This document shows positions 33,938 to 45,643 of a stretch of 64,000 nt of DNA, piece after piece. The notes under the pieces were generated by a model, which searched no databases, was not told the origin of the DNA, and saw only the letters and a program-made list of their open reading frames with translations. The position numbers and the translations under genes were made by a program. Position 1 is the stretch's first letter, and each line of letters opens with the position of its first letter. Origin of the DNA: Putridiphycobacter roseus (GTDB lineage Bacteria > Bacteroidota > Bacteroidia > Flavobacteriales_D > Crocinitomicaceae); assembly GCF_003234935.1 (NCBI RefSeq), contig NZ_QKSB01000011.1:29031-93030 (forward strand). Reading direction: 5' to 3'.

Positions 33938-35782
33938 ATGAACTACCATTTTTTTTTAAAAATATCTGTCCTAATTGGTCTGTCCTTCATGGGTATTTTA
34001 TATTCTTTTAAAGACAATAAGCAAGCTGCACCTGAATTGGCCATGAAATTCGATCTGACGGAATTAAAAATGAAAGCAGAGGAATTGTCCGCAGTTGCAA
34101 ATGCATTTAAGTTAGGTAAAACAAATGTGGCAAACTTAAAAAGCACCTTGTTGAAAACGAGAATGGCTTATAAAAGAGTTGAATTTGTATTGGCTTATTT
34201 TTATCCGTCTTTTACAGAGGCACATATTAATGGTGCACCTTTATTACATACGGAAAATGGCGGGGAGAATGCAATTTTGTCCAAGCCTGAAGGTCTGCAA
34301 GTATTGGATGAATTAATCTTTAGTGCGGAATTAATGGCGCAAAAGTCCCAAGCTTTTATTTTATCAAAAAAGCTGGAGGGTAATATTATAGAATTGAAAA
34401 ATGGTGCAAATATTATTGTTGATCAAGGTAGTCAAATGTTTGAAGCTTATCGGCAAGGTTTGCTTAGGATTTTCACCCTTGGTGTTACAGGTTTTGATAC
34501 TCCTGGTTCTCTCAATGCAATTCAGGAATCTAAAGTTGCATTGCAGGCTATTTATGAATCCTGTAAATATTTTATTCAACCCGACAAATGCCAAGGAAAA
34601 ATTGTAGATTCCTTATTTCAAAATGGACTTGTACTGTTTAATGCCCAGGTTGATTTTGAAAACTTCGATCGCTTAACCTTTTTAAAGTCGTGTATCAATC
34701 CTTTATATAAACACCTTCTATTATTAAAAAATGAATGGGGTTATCAAACTGAAAGCTCTCACTTGAGTGCTCGAAATGTGAATAGCCAAAGCATTTTTGA
34801 AAAAGACTTTTTGAATCCGTATTATTTTACGGAATTAAAAGAAGAAGAAGATAGTCCTGCGTTAATGGCTTTAGGAAAGTCTCTATTTAAGGAGCCTATC
34901 ATTAGCCAAAATCAAAAAATGGCCTGTATTTCGTGTCATCATCCCAACAAAGCTTTTACGGATGGTCTGCCTAAATCAAACAGTAATGTATTTGGTAAAG
35001 TAGTATTGAGAAATTCTCCTACCTTAATTAATGCGGTGTTATCTGATCGGTATTTCTACGATTTAAGGGCTTTTACGCTCGAGCAACAAGTAGAACATGT
35101 AATTTATAATGAAAAGGAATTTAATACGGGATATGGTAATATTATAAAAAAACTGAAAGGAAAGAAAGAATATAAAACCGCCTTTAAAACTGCCTTTGGT
35201 ACTGGGGAGATATCTAGGGTAAAAATAGTAAAAGCACTAAGTTCTTATATCACTTCTTTGGTCTCTTATAACAGTGAGTTCGATCATTACATAAATGGTG
35301 AAAATGAAAATATAAAAACCGAAGTGAAACAAGGATTCAATTTATTTATGGGTAAAGCAAATTGTGGGACATGTCATTTTCCACCAACTTTTGCTGGTTT
35401 AGTCCCACCTTTATACCAAAAAAATGAAAGTGAAATTTTAGGAGTATTTGAAAACCCTAAACATATTCCACTTAAAATGGATGCCGATTTGGGTAGGTAC
35501 AATAACAGTGTGTTAAGTGAAAAGTCTTGGATTCATAAAGGTTCTTTTAAAACTTCAACGGTCCGTAACATTACATTAACCTCTCCATACTTTCATAATG
35601 GGGCTTTTTCTACCTTAGAAGAAGTAATGGATTTCTATAATAACGGAGGTGGAGATGGGGCTGGATTAGAAGTGATTAATCAAACGTTGTCGGGTGATTC
35701 ATTACATTTAAATCCACAAGAGGTAGCAGCTGTAATTGAATTTTTACATGCCTTAACAGATTCAACTGTCCTTAACTTATGA
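33938..35782 (+). CDS. Di-haem cytochrome c peroxidase with N-terminal helical domain
   Basis: The 614-residue secreted protein has an N-terminal membrane or signal segment, then a helical imelysin-like domain (AYKRVEFVLAYFYPSF near residue 70, NGAPLL, PEGLQVLDELIF). The C-terminal half is a CCP/MauG peroxidase with two c-type haem sites: CISCHHP (Cys330, Cys333, His334) and CGTCHFP (Cys476, Cys479, His480), plus SPTLINAVLSDRYFYD and SPYFHNGAFSTLEEV. Such enzymes reduce hydrogen peroxide in the periplasm or oxidise partner proteins. This two-domain layout is common in Bacteroidota. Confidence 0.88.
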   Translation: MNYHFFLKISVLIGLSFMGILYSFKDNKQAAPELAMKFDLTELKMKAEELSAVANAFKLGKTNVANLKSTLLKTRMAYKRVEFVLAYFYPSFTEAHINGAPLLHTENGGENAILSKPEGLQVLDELIFSAELMAQKSQAFILSKKLEGNIIELKNGANIIVDQGSQMFEAYRQGLLRIFTLGVTGFDTPGSLNAIQESKVALQAIYESCKYFIQPDKCQGKIVDSLFQNGLVLFNAQVDFENFDRLTFLKSCINPLYKHLLLLKNEWGYQTESSHLSARNVNSQSIFEKDFLNPYYFTELKEEEDSPALMALGKSLFKEPIISQNQKMACISCHHPNKAFTDGLPKSNSNVFGKVVLRNSPTLINAVLSDRYFYDLRAFTLEQQVEHVIYNEKEFNTGYGNIIKKLKGKKEYKTAFKTAFGTGEISRVKIVKALSSYITSLVSYNSEFDHYINGENENIKTEVKQGFNLFMGKANCGTCHFPPTFAGLVPPLYQKNESEILGVFENPKHIPLKMDADLGRYNNSVLSEKSWIHKGSFKTSTVRNITLTSPYFHNGAFSTLEEVMDFYNNGGGDGAGLEVINQTLSGDSLHLNPQEVAAVIEFLHALTDSTVLNL

Positions 35783-35875
35783 TTTATTTTTTCTTAAGGA
35801 AAGTATCATATTCCCTAAATATACTTCCCGTTTTTTGCCTTTAGATTTGTAGCAGAATTAAATCTAGAAACGAAA

Positions 35876-38800
35876 ATGAAAAAAAAATTACTGGTGTTAT
35901 TTTTACCTATCGCATTATGCTTTTCAGGTAAGGTAATTGCACAAAATCAAACAATTAATGCTACTATCCTCAGCTCATCTGATGATGCTGAAGAAGAAAT
36001 CCTAGGAGGTGCTATGGATTTGTCAAGCTCTGACATTGAATTTACCAATGATGGAGGAACGGAACAGATTGTAGGTTTGAGGTATGATAATCTGAATATC
36101 CCAAATGGTTCTACTATTATTAGTGCTTATATTCAATTTACAACGGATGAAATAACCACGGGGAATCAAGTGGATGTAGTGATGGCTTTTGAAGATGTTG
36201 CGAATGCATCCGCTATTACATCTGGAAACGGTGACCTTTCAGGAAGAACTTATTTTGGAACATCTAATGCTGTTTTATGGACTAGCATTCAAGATTGGGC
36301 AACTGTTGGGGCGAATGGACCGGCACAACAATCCCCCGATTTAGCAGCTATGCTACAAATTATTGTAAATAAAGCTGGTTGGTCTGCTGGAAATGCAGTT
36401 TTGTTAGGTATGGTCGATCCAGCTGTAATGAATGTACCTGGTTATACAGGGAATACAGCAAAAAGAACTGCCGAAAGTTATGATGGTTCTGGTGGACCAG
36501 TTTTACACATTACTTATATTCCTTCAGCAGATTATCAAACTGGTAATTTTCCAGTACCTACTGCAGCAGCATGGAAATTTAATGATTTAGGAGTTGACTT
36601 AACTGCGACAAACTGGACAGGAACTAACTATGACGATACTGCTTGGGTTTTTGGAAATGGTATTTTAGGTTATGGAGATAGTCCAAACACTACTTTAAGT
36701 TACGGTGCAGATCCTAATAATAAATACCCGACTTATTATTTCCGTCATATATTTAACGTATCTGATGCTTCTATTTATGACTCATTAGTATTTAATTTAT
36801 TAGCAGATGATGGCGCTATCGTTTATTTAAACGGAACAGAAGTGTATAGAACAAACTTGCCTGCTACAGGAGTTACTTATAATACTTTGGCACCAAACGT
36901 TATTTCAGGCGCAGATGAAACCACTTATTTTGAAACGAAAGTGAATAATACATTGTTGGTAAATGGAATCAATGTTGTGGCAGTGGAACTACACCAAAAT
37001 ACACTCTCAAGTTCAGATTTGAGTTTTGACCTTTCATTAGGGTATGAATTGCCACCGCTTTCTGCTACCACTTATCCTATGGCTGAAAATGGTGCATGGC
37101 ACTATTTAGATAACGGTACTAGCTTAGATGCTGTTAACTGGACTGTTGGTTCTTTTGATGTTTCTAACTGGGAACACGGTCCAGCAGGACTTGGTTATAC
37201 CAATACAAATGTAGTGACTAACTTATCTTTTGGTCCAGACCCATTAAATAAGTATATAACTACTTATTTTAGAAGGGATATTGATATTGATTTAGCGCTT
37301 TTACCAGATTCAGTTCAATTAGGCTTGTTAAGAGATGATGGTGCGATTGTGTATATTAATGGGGTTGAAATTAGAAGAGATAATTTAGCCGCTGGTACAA
37401 TTAGCGCTGCAGATACAGCTTTAGTAACTGTAAGTGGAAGTGACGAAACTCATTTTTACACCTCTAATTTTAGTAAAAATCTATTTGTGCAAGGCGTAAA
37501 TACTATAGCAGTAGAATTACACCAAGCAACTTCAAATAGTTCTGATTTAGGATTTGATATGTTTTTGAAAGATGCTCCTATTGTAAATCCTCCCGCGCTA
37601 GGTTGTGCTGGTGGGTTAGATGCACATATCGGATGTTTTACTTCAATTACACCAACTGGCCAAACTTCAAACTTGATTATTCCAAATGGCTCTCACCGTT
37701 TTCAAGCTATATTCAAACAAGGAGATGCTTATTTGGATAGTGTAAATACAGTGCCAGGAAATCACGATTTTACCGCTTATGTGGGGAAAAATGGAAGTTC
37801 AGTGATTGGGCACCTTTCCGTAAATCACGAAAACACACCAGGTGGTGTTTCTATTTTAGATGTACATTATACCGACTCTACTAAACTATGGTCAGTAGAT
37901 ACAATCAAAAAAGTAGACCTTTATAACAGTGATTTAGTAACAACAACTAGAAATTGTTCTGGTGGAATTACGCCATGGGGAACTATTCTGACTGCAGAAG
38001 AAAGTACAAACTCTGGTGATGTAAACGGAGATGGTTACGAAGATGTTGGCTGGCTAGTGGAAATTGATCCTGAAACTGCAATGGTTCGTTCTTATGGTAA
38101 TGGCATGCAAGAAAAACTATGGGCATGTGGTAGAATTTCACATGAAAATGCATTAATCTTAAATGATTCAATTACCTTATATACCGGTGAAGATGGTGGC
38201 TCAAGTGCTGTTTTTAAATTTGTTGCTGATAACCCAGCTGACTTAAGTGCTGGAACTTTGTACGCTTTGGTATTGGATGCACCATTAATTAATAATGATC
38301 CTTCTTCTACTACTGCTACATGGGTTCAAATACCAAATACAACTACTAGTGATAGAAATAACACAAGAACTTTAGCACAAGGCTTAGGTGCTACAAACTT
38401 TAATGGGGTAGAAGATATTGAAGTGAACCCAATTACAGGACAAATTTATTTTGCCGCTAAAGGAAAAAGTAGAGTCTATAGATTTACCGATAATGGTGCA
38501 ACTGTTGCTGACTTTGAAACTTTTGTTGGCGGAACGGATTATGTGTTAAATACTGAATCTGGTGTTTATACTGAACCTTGGGCAAATGGGAATGATAATT
38601 TAACTTTTGATGACCAAGGGAACTTGTGGGTATTGCAAGATGGTGGTTTAAATTATATTTGGATGGTTAGACCAGACCATACACAAGCAACTCCAATGGT
38701 GGAATTATTTGCATCTTTTCCAGTAGGTTCTGAACCAACAGGCTTGACTTTTTCTCCGGATTATAAGTTTGGTTTTGTATCTGTTCAACATCCTAGTTCT

Positions 38801-39433
38801 TCAAATACAGCGCAACAAGACGCTACATTGAATAATATCGCTTTTGATAAGTCTACTACTTTTGTTTTCTCAAGAGATGAGTTTTTAGGAGCACAAGAAC
38901 CGATTGCTGGTTTTACCACCGACAATACTACTATTTATGAAGGAAACACGGTAACATTCACCGATACAAGTTTAAATTACCCAACTTCAAGATTGTGGTT
39001 GTTTAATGGAGGTACACCAACTAATTCTACCAATAAAGTAGAAACAGTGACCTTTAATACTGCTGGTGATTATGACATAGAATTGTATGTGTCAAATGTT
39101 GCTGGTAATGATACCGAAGCTAAAGTAAATCACATTACTGTACTTGATCCGTTAGGGTTAGATAAAACTGTATTCTCAAATACTTTGCGTGTTTATCCAA
39201 ATCCAACGGCTGAAATTTTAAATGTTGCATTAGATTTAAAAGGAACAGAAACAGTAAGTATTACATTGTTTGATTTAAGTGGGAAATTAGTCGCTAATTT
39301 AGTGGACGCTTCTACTGGAACGGATAAATGGAGCTTCAATTTAGCTGCCTTCGGGACAAGTAATCAATCTTTAATTCTTGAAATTAAAGTGGATGAAAAT
39401 AGAACAACTAAAGTGATTCAATTCAATAAATAA
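35876..39433 (+). CDS. PhoX-like phosphatase-family protein with PKD and T9SS sorting domains
   Basis: The secreted protein of 1185 residues has a signal peptide (ending KVIAQ), a beta-domain of about 200 residues, and two tandem domains of about 190 residues (each with an LNxDDGAIVYxNG-like core near residues 310 and 490). A PhoX/DUF839-like region with SVNHENTPGGVS, NCSGGITPWGT and ISHENAL lies between about residues 575 and 1000. A PKD domain (PIAGFTTDNTTIYEGNTVTF) and a T9SS type A tail (LRVYPNPTAEILN) follow. PhoX proteins are calcium/iron-dependent alkaline phosphatases; activity here is not proven. TAGATTTG at 35842 may be its -7 element. Confidence 0.8.
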   Translation: MKKKLLVLFLPIALCFSGKVIAQNQTINATILSSSDDAEEEILGGAMDLSSSDIEFTNDGGTEQIVGLRYDNLNIPNGSTIISAYIQFTTDEITTGNQVDVVMAFEDVANASAITSGNGDLSGRTYFGTSNAVLWTSIQDWATVGANGPAQQSPDLAAMLQIIVNKAGWSAGNAVLLGMVDPAVMNVPGYTGNTAKRTAESYDGSGGPVLHITYIPSADYQTGNFPVPTAAAWKFNDLGVDLTATNWTGTNYDDTAWVFGNGILGYGDSPNTTLSYGADPNNKYPTYYFRHIFNVSDASIYDSLVFNLLADDGAIVYLNGTEVYRTNLPATGVTYNTLAPNVISGADETTYFETKVNNTLLVNGINVVAVELHQNTLSSSDLSFDLSLGYELPPLSATTYPMAENGAWHYLDNGTSLDAVNWTVGSFDVSNWEHGPAGLGYTNTNVVTNLSFGPDPLNKYITTYFRRDIDIDLALLPDSVQLGLLRDDGAIVYINGVEIRRDNLAAGTISAADTALVTVSGSDETHFYTSNFSKNLFVQGVNTIAVELHQATSNSSDLGFDMFLKDAPIVNPPALGCAGGLDAHIGCFTSITPTGQTSNLIIPNGSHRFQAIFKQGDAYLDSVNTVPGNHDFTAYVGKNGSSVIGHLSVNHENTPGGVSILDVHYTDSTKLWSVDTIKKVDLYNSDLVTTTRNCSGGITPWGTILTAEESTNSGDVNGDGYEDVGWLVEIDPETAMVRSYGNGMQEKLWACGRISHENALILNDSITLYTGEDGGSSAVFKFVADNPADLSAGTLYALVLDAPLINNDPSSTTATWVQIPNTTTSDRNNTRTLAQGLGATNFNGVEDIEVNPITGQIYFAAKGKSRVYRFTDNGATVADFETFVGGTDYVLNTESGVYTEPWANGNDNLTFDDQGNLWVLQDGGLNYIWMVRPDHTQATPMVELFASFPVGSEPTGLTFSPDYKFGFVSVQHPSSSNTAQQDATLNNIAFDKSTTFVFSRDEFLGAQEPIAGFTTDNTTIYEGNTVTFTDTSLNYPTSRLWLFNGGTPTNSTNKVETVTFNTAGDYDIELYVSNVAGNDTEAKVNHITVLDPLGLDKTVFSNTLRVYPNPTAEILNVALDLKGTETVSITLFDLSGKLVANLVDASTGTDKWSFNLAAFGTSNQSLILEIKVDENRTTKVIQFNK

Positions 39434-39450
39434 TTGAATTGATAATAACT

Positions 39451-39484
39451 AGTGCCGGGTGTATTTAATGCATCCGGCACTTTT
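39451..39484 (+). terminator. Terminator after the PhoX-like gene
   Basis: GTGCCGG / CCGGCAC stem with a 14-nt AT-rich loop followed by TTTT, 18 bp after the stop codon. Confidence 0.85.
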
Positions 39485-39495
39485 AATTTACCATT

Positions 39496-40398
39496 ATGAA
39501 AATAACGATTATATTTTTAATCTTGTATAGAATAAGCATTTGTGCCTTCGCTCAAAATGCAAATGCGCATGTAATTGTGTATACAGATATAGAGACCGCC
39601 TTATTGGATGAAAAAGCACAACAACTTAATTTAAGAGATCAAAAAATATTTGACATCCATTCCAGTATTAAACAATTAAATGGTTTATTGTTTTTGAATT
39701 TAATGAATAATAATTTGGAGAATTTAGACGAAGAATTATTTACGCTTAAGTTTTTACAAGTTTTAAATCTCCAAGGTAATCGCCTAAAATATATTCCTGA
39801 AGCATTTAATAAGCTAAAGGATTTGATTAGATTAAATATAGCAGAAAATGAAATACAGGACCTGCCAAATGCTTTCCAAAACTTGACCAAGTTAAAGTAT
39901 TTACATGCCTATAAAAATAATATTACCATAGTAAATAACGGTATCAGTAATTGTAAAAGTTTAAAAGTATTGGAGTTAAATAATAATCAAATTAGTGTTT
40001 TGCCAAAGAATTTTAATAAATTAAATGATTTGGAAATCTTAAACTTGGCCAATAATCAATTCTATGAAATTAATCCGAATTGGTTTCACCTCCAACACAT
40101 CCATACTTTAAATCTTTCTACTAATTATTTAAAAAAATTAAACTTAGATTTTAAAAAAATGAAAAGTTTAAAATCTCTAATGCTCGCCAATAATTTCTTA
40201 AAATCTTTGCCTGATGATTTGAATGTATTACATAATTTAGAATTATTAATTCTTTCAAATAATCAAATTTCATGTCTGCCCGAAAATATAAAAGGATTAA
40301 AAAGCTTAAAAACGCTTATTTTAAAAGGGAATCCAATAGGTGTAAAAGAACTGAATAGAATAAAAAAATCCTTACCCAATTGTTTGGTGATCATTTAA
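39496..40398 (+). CDS. Secreted leucine-rich-repeat protein
   Basis: The 300-residue protein has a signal peptide (ending CAFAQ) followed by about ten LRR units of ~23 residues with the LxxLxLxxNxLxxLP pattern (for example LQVLNLQGNRLKYIPEAFNKL). LRRs form solenoids that bind other proteins. There is no T9SS tail. Only 11 bp separate it from the preceding terminator, so it may depend on read-through. Confidence 0.85.
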   Translation: MKITIIFLILYRISICAFAQNANAHVIVYTDIETALLDEKAQQLNLRDQKIFDIHSSIKQLNGLLFLNLMNNNLENLDEELFTLKFLQVLNLQGNRLKYIPEAFNKLKDLIRLNIAENEIQDLPNAFQNLTKLKYLHAYKNNITIVNNGISNCKSLKVLELNNNQISVLPKNFNKLNDLEILNLANNQFYEINPNWFHLQHIHTLNLSTNYLKKLNLDFKKMKSLKSLMLANNFLKSLPDDLNVLHNLELLILSNNQISCLPENIKGLKSLKTLILKGNPIGVKELNRIKKSLPNCLVII

Positions 40399-40506
40399 AA
40401 AAGATGTAAATTAACATTGCTGTATTAAAAAATATCACTTTTTAATAAGATGATATATATCAATAATTAAAATCTATACTTTCTTTTTAAGCAATCATAA
40501 ATTTAT

Positions 40507-40514
40507 TAAATTTG
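40507..40514 (+). promoter_or_regulatory. -7 element of the icd promoter
   Basis: TAAATTTG fits TAnnTTTG, 65 bp before the start codon. No clear -33 TTG. Confidence 0.4.
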
Positions 40515-40533
40515 TCCTGCTTTCAAAACATAA

Positions 40534-42810
<2,277 letters not shown>

Positions 42811-42837
42811 AAGCGTTTAAATAATATATAAATGTAT

Positions 42838-42867
42838 AAAGCCACAATTAATATTGTGGCTTTTTTT
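42838..42867 (+). terminator. Terminator of icd
   Basis: Perfect stem GCCACAAT / ATTGTGGC, 4-nt loop, T7. Confidence 0.92.
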
Positions 42868-42881
42868 ATGTTTCTTTATGC

Positions 42882-42902
42882 TTACCTAATCTGCTTAGGT
42901 AA
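42882..42902. promoter_or_regulatory. Probable PadR operator
   Basis: A perfect 8-bp inverted repeat TTACCTAA-N5-TTAGGTAA lies 19 bp before the padR-like ATG and just upstream of its -7 element. PadR repressors usually bind inverted repeats in their own promoters. Confidence 0.6.
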
Positions 42903-42909
42903 TATTTAC

Positions 42910-42917
42910 TATATTTG
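42910..42917 (+). promoter_or_regulatory. -7 element of the PadR gene promoter
   Basis: TATATTTG ends only 3 bp before the ATG at 42921, so transcription should start at or very near the start codon, giving a leaderless message. Confidence 0.5.
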
Positions 42918-42920
42918 AAT

Positions 42921-43256
42921 ATGGCTAACTCTAAATTGCTTACGGGAACTTTGCAAACTATAGTACTAAACTTATTGAAAGAAAATGGTAAAATGTATGG
43001 GTACGAGATGACTCAAAAAGTGAAGGAATTAACCCATGGCGACTTTAATTTGACGGAGGGAGCATTGTACCCTACTTTACATAAATTAGAAGCAAAAGGA
43101 CTATTAACAGTTACCCTTTTAAATGTCGAAAATAGAAAAAGAAAATATTACACTTTAACGAAAAAAGGAGTGGAGGAACGTGTTCTTCTAAAAGCGGAAT
43201 TAGAACAATTCATGCAATCTATGCAAGTATTAATGAATCCTAAAATCCAATTCTGA
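42921..43256 (+). CDS. PadR-family transcriptional regulator
   Basis: The protein of about 111 residues has the PadR winged helix: LLTGTLQTIVLNLLKENGKMYGYEMTQKV, LTEGALYPTLHKLEAKGLL and RKRKYYTLTKKG, with a short C-terminal dimerisation helix. PadR proteins are mostly repressors responding to small molecules or envelope stress. An inverted-repeat operator and a leaderless-type promoter lie immediately upstream, so autoregulation is likely. The last base of its stop codon is the first base of the next gene (TGATG). Confidence 0.92.
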   Translation: MANSKLLTGTLQTIVLNLLKENGKMYGYEMTQKVKELTHGDFNLTEGALYPTLHKLEAKGLLTVTLLNVENRKRKYYTLTKKGVEERVLLKAELEQFMQSMQVLMNPKIQF

Positions 43257-43954
43257 TGAGAAAATTAACGACCGAACAAATTGAAAATTTGTATGAATTC
43301 ACAGCCTCTCATTATGTAGAATGGTATGATTTACAAATCGAATTAGTGGATCACTTAGCAAATGATATCGAAGAATCTTGGGCCGATAATCCCAAAATGA
43401 ATTTTGAAGCGGCTAAATTAAGTGCATTTAAAAAATTTGGTATTTTTGGTTTTGGCGAGGTGGTGGAAAGTAGATTGAATTCTTTAAACAAAAAATATAA
43501 CCGAATGATGTGGGACTTATTCTTGGCTTTTTTTAAAATCCCCAAAATTTTAATGCTACTTTGTTTATATTCCTTCGTTTTTTATGGCTTTGAAAAAATA
43601 GGGAATTCCAAAGGATTGCTCCTTGTTATTTTAATAGCTTATACTTTGTTTTCAATTTATCGCTTGTTCCAATTGAAAAAAGGAATTAACAATAGGTTTA
43701 AACTAACGAATAAAAAATACCTTACAGATCACATATTGTTGAATTTTACGAAAATTGGATTTGTGTTTTGGTATCCTGTAAGTTTCGGCTTTAATTGGGA
43801 TAAAGTAGAACAATTTTCTATTGGTCAGAATGCAGTAATAGCTTTGTTTGTCGTAATTATGATGCTTTTTGGATGGATTGGTTTGGTGAAAATCCCCAAT
43901 AAAATGGATGAATATATGGCTGCCATGTATCCTTCATATATAATAAGTACCTAA
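43256..43954 (+). CDS. PadR-associated membrane protein
   Basis: The 232-residue protein has an N-terminal helical cytoplasmic domain (LTTEQIENLYEFTASHYVEWYDLQIELVDHLANDIEESW) resembling the HAAS-like domain often paired with PadR regulators, then about four transmembrane helices. It overlaps padR by one base and is surely cotranscribed. In such pairs the membrane protein probably acts in the same response as the repressor. The exact function is unknown. Confidence 0.7.
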   Translation: MRKLTTEQIENLYEFTASHYVEWYDLQIELVDHLANDIEESWADNPKMNFEAAKLSAFKKFGIFGFGEVVESRLNSLNKKYNRMMWDLFLAFFKIPKILMLLCLYSFVFYGFEKIGNSKGLLLVILIAYTLFSIYRLFQLKKGINNRFKLTNKKYLTDHILLNFTKIGFVFWYPVSFGFNWDKVEQFSIGQNAVIALFVVIMMLFGWIGLVKIPNKMDEYMAAMYPSYIIST

Positions 43955-43976
43955 AAATTAAAGCCTGTAATTCTTT

Positions 43977-44348
43977 TTAACTATTCACCATGTGTTGTGC
44001 CAATTTAGGGAAACAACTATATAAGTTAAATTTATTTCTATCATCCCAATCTAGCTCTTGAATGGCTTCTTTCATACATCTTAGCCATTCATCCTTTGCC
44101 TCATTCGTGATTTTATGTGGGAAATGTCGCTGTTTCATTTTTGGGTTGCCAATAGTTTGAGTATATAAAGCCGGACCACCTAAAAATTGGGTTAGGAATA
44201 AATGCTGTTTATGTTTTATTTCTTCTTTTGGCGCCCTTGAAAATAATGGTCCAATAATTGAACTAGCAAATACTTTGTCATAAAATTTGTCGAGTAATAA
44301 GGTAAGTCTTTCTTCTCCTAAAATTTCGTAAAAACTTGTTTCTGACAT
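43977..44348 (-). CDS. Truncated (2/2) haemoglobin
   Basis: The 123-residue protein matches group II truncated globins: SFYEILGEERLTLLLDKFYDKVF at the start, PLFSRAPKEEIKHKQHLFLTQFLGGPALYT in the middle and MKQRHFPHKIT, which should include the proximal His. These small globins bind oxygen or nitric oxide in the cytoplasm. Monocistronic, convergent with the PadR-linked gene. Confidence 0.88.
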   Translation of the reverse strand: MSETSFYEILGEERLTLLLDKFYDKVFASSIIGPLFSRAPKEEIKHKQHLFLTQFLGGPALYTQTIGNPKMKQRHFPHKITNEAKDEWLRCMKEAIQELDWDDRNKFNLYSCFPKLAQHMVNS

Positions 44349-44448
44349 AGATTAAATGTAAAATGAAAATACTAAGTCGATATAGGATGTAACCTTATCG
44401 ATAGATTTTAAGTAATAAACAGTAAAGTTAACCCTAATATAATAAATT

Positions 44449-45636
44449 ATGAAATTGAAGAATACTTTCTTTATTGCATTTGCACTCATGATGGGAACCT
44501 ATGGAATCAGTCAAGAAATTGAAAATTTTGAATCTTCAGTTGCCGATTGTATTGGAGCCGTAGAAGTAACTAATTTTGATGAATCAAATATTCAATTGCC
44601 AGGTAATTTTGGACGTGTAAGAGATTTACAAGCTATCATGCCTACTGTTTACGAAACAAATACGGTTTGGTTAAGGTTAGAACCTACTCTAAATGGTGAG
44701 TTCGGTTTTGAAATTTCTTCTGAAGACAATATTAATTTCAATTACTTTTTGTTTAAGGATTTAACGGGGAATATGTGTGGGGATTTAAGCAATGGAGATG
44801 TTTTTCCAATCCGACAAGATAGCTCACTATCTATGAAAACTAAAGGAATTAATGCAGATACAAAGGGCGAATCGAAAGTTTTAAAAAATATTGTGAAAAC
44901 AAAGTATAATGATGTATTCTACTTAATGATTCACTCCAGCTCTAAATTACAAGGGAATTTTAAAGTAAAATACTTTAGGACTGGTGAAGTGGTTGAATTG
45001 GAAGAAAATATTCAAGACTATAAATCGAATCCGAGATATAAGACTGTTCGAATTAGTGTAAGAGACAAAGAAACGGGGGCGCCTGTGGATGCAAATGTAA
45101 ATGTAAATGGATTAAGGATTGATGAAAAACTATTCCAAGGTTCTGATTTCTTATTTGATGCAACCCCTTCTAGATATGTTGAGGTAATTGTAAATGCAAA
45201 AGGTTATTTTTTAGAAATCAAAGGTTTGAAGTTCAATGCAACTAAAGATTCTGAAATTGTGGTGGAAATTGAAAAGTTAGCGCCGGGTAAATTATTAAAA
45301 ATGGAAGGTCTTAGATTTGAACAAGATTCGAAAAACTTCTTACCGGTTTCAAAAATTGCCTTAAAAAGATTACTGGATTTTATGGTTGTAAATAATGATA
45401 TCAAAATTGAAATTCAAGGACATGTAAATGCGCCTGGATATGGTGCTAAAAGAAGAGTCAGAAAACTTTCGGCTGAAAGAGCAAAAATGGCTTATATTTA
45501 CCTCGTAGAAAATGGTATTTCAAAAAATAGGGTTTCCTACGTAGGGTTTGGGAACACAAAAATGATTTATCCACATCCAACAAGTCCTGAACAAGAAGAC
45601 GCGAATAGACGCGTGGAGATAATGATTATTGAATAA
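44449..45636 (+). CDS. OmpA-family outer-membrane/peptidoglycan-binding protein
   Basis: The 395-residue protein has a signal peptide (ending YGISQ), a beta-sandwich region of about 160 residues, a CarboxypepD_reg-like stretch (VRDKETGAPVDANVNVNGL near residue 205) and a C-terminal OmpA domain (IKIEIQGHVNAPGYG ... LSAERAKMAYIYLVENGISKNRVSYVGFG ... NRRVEIMI). The OmpA domain anchors the outer membrane to peptidoglycan. The tsaB start lies 8 bp after its stop. Confidence 0.88.
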   Translation: MKLKNTFFIAFALMMGTYGISQEIENFESSVADCIGAVEVTNFDESNIQLPGNFGRVRDLQAIMPTVYETNTVWLRLEPTLNGEFGFEISSEDNINFNYFLFKDLTGNMCGDLSNGDVFPIRQDSSLSMKTKGINADTKGESKVLKNIVKTKYNDVFYLMIHSSSKLQGNFKVKYFRTGEVVELEENIQDYKSNPRYKTVRISVRDKETGAPVDANVNVNGLRIDEKLFQGSDFLFDATPSRYVEVIVNAKGYFLEIKGLKFNATKDSEIVVEIEKLAPGKLLKMEGLRFEQDSKNFLPVSKIALKRLLDFMVVNNDIKIEIQGHVNAPGYGAKRRVRKLSAERAKMAYIYLVENGISKNRVSYVGFGNTKMIYPHPTSPEQEDANRRVEIMIIE

Positions 45637-45643
45637 AAAACGA

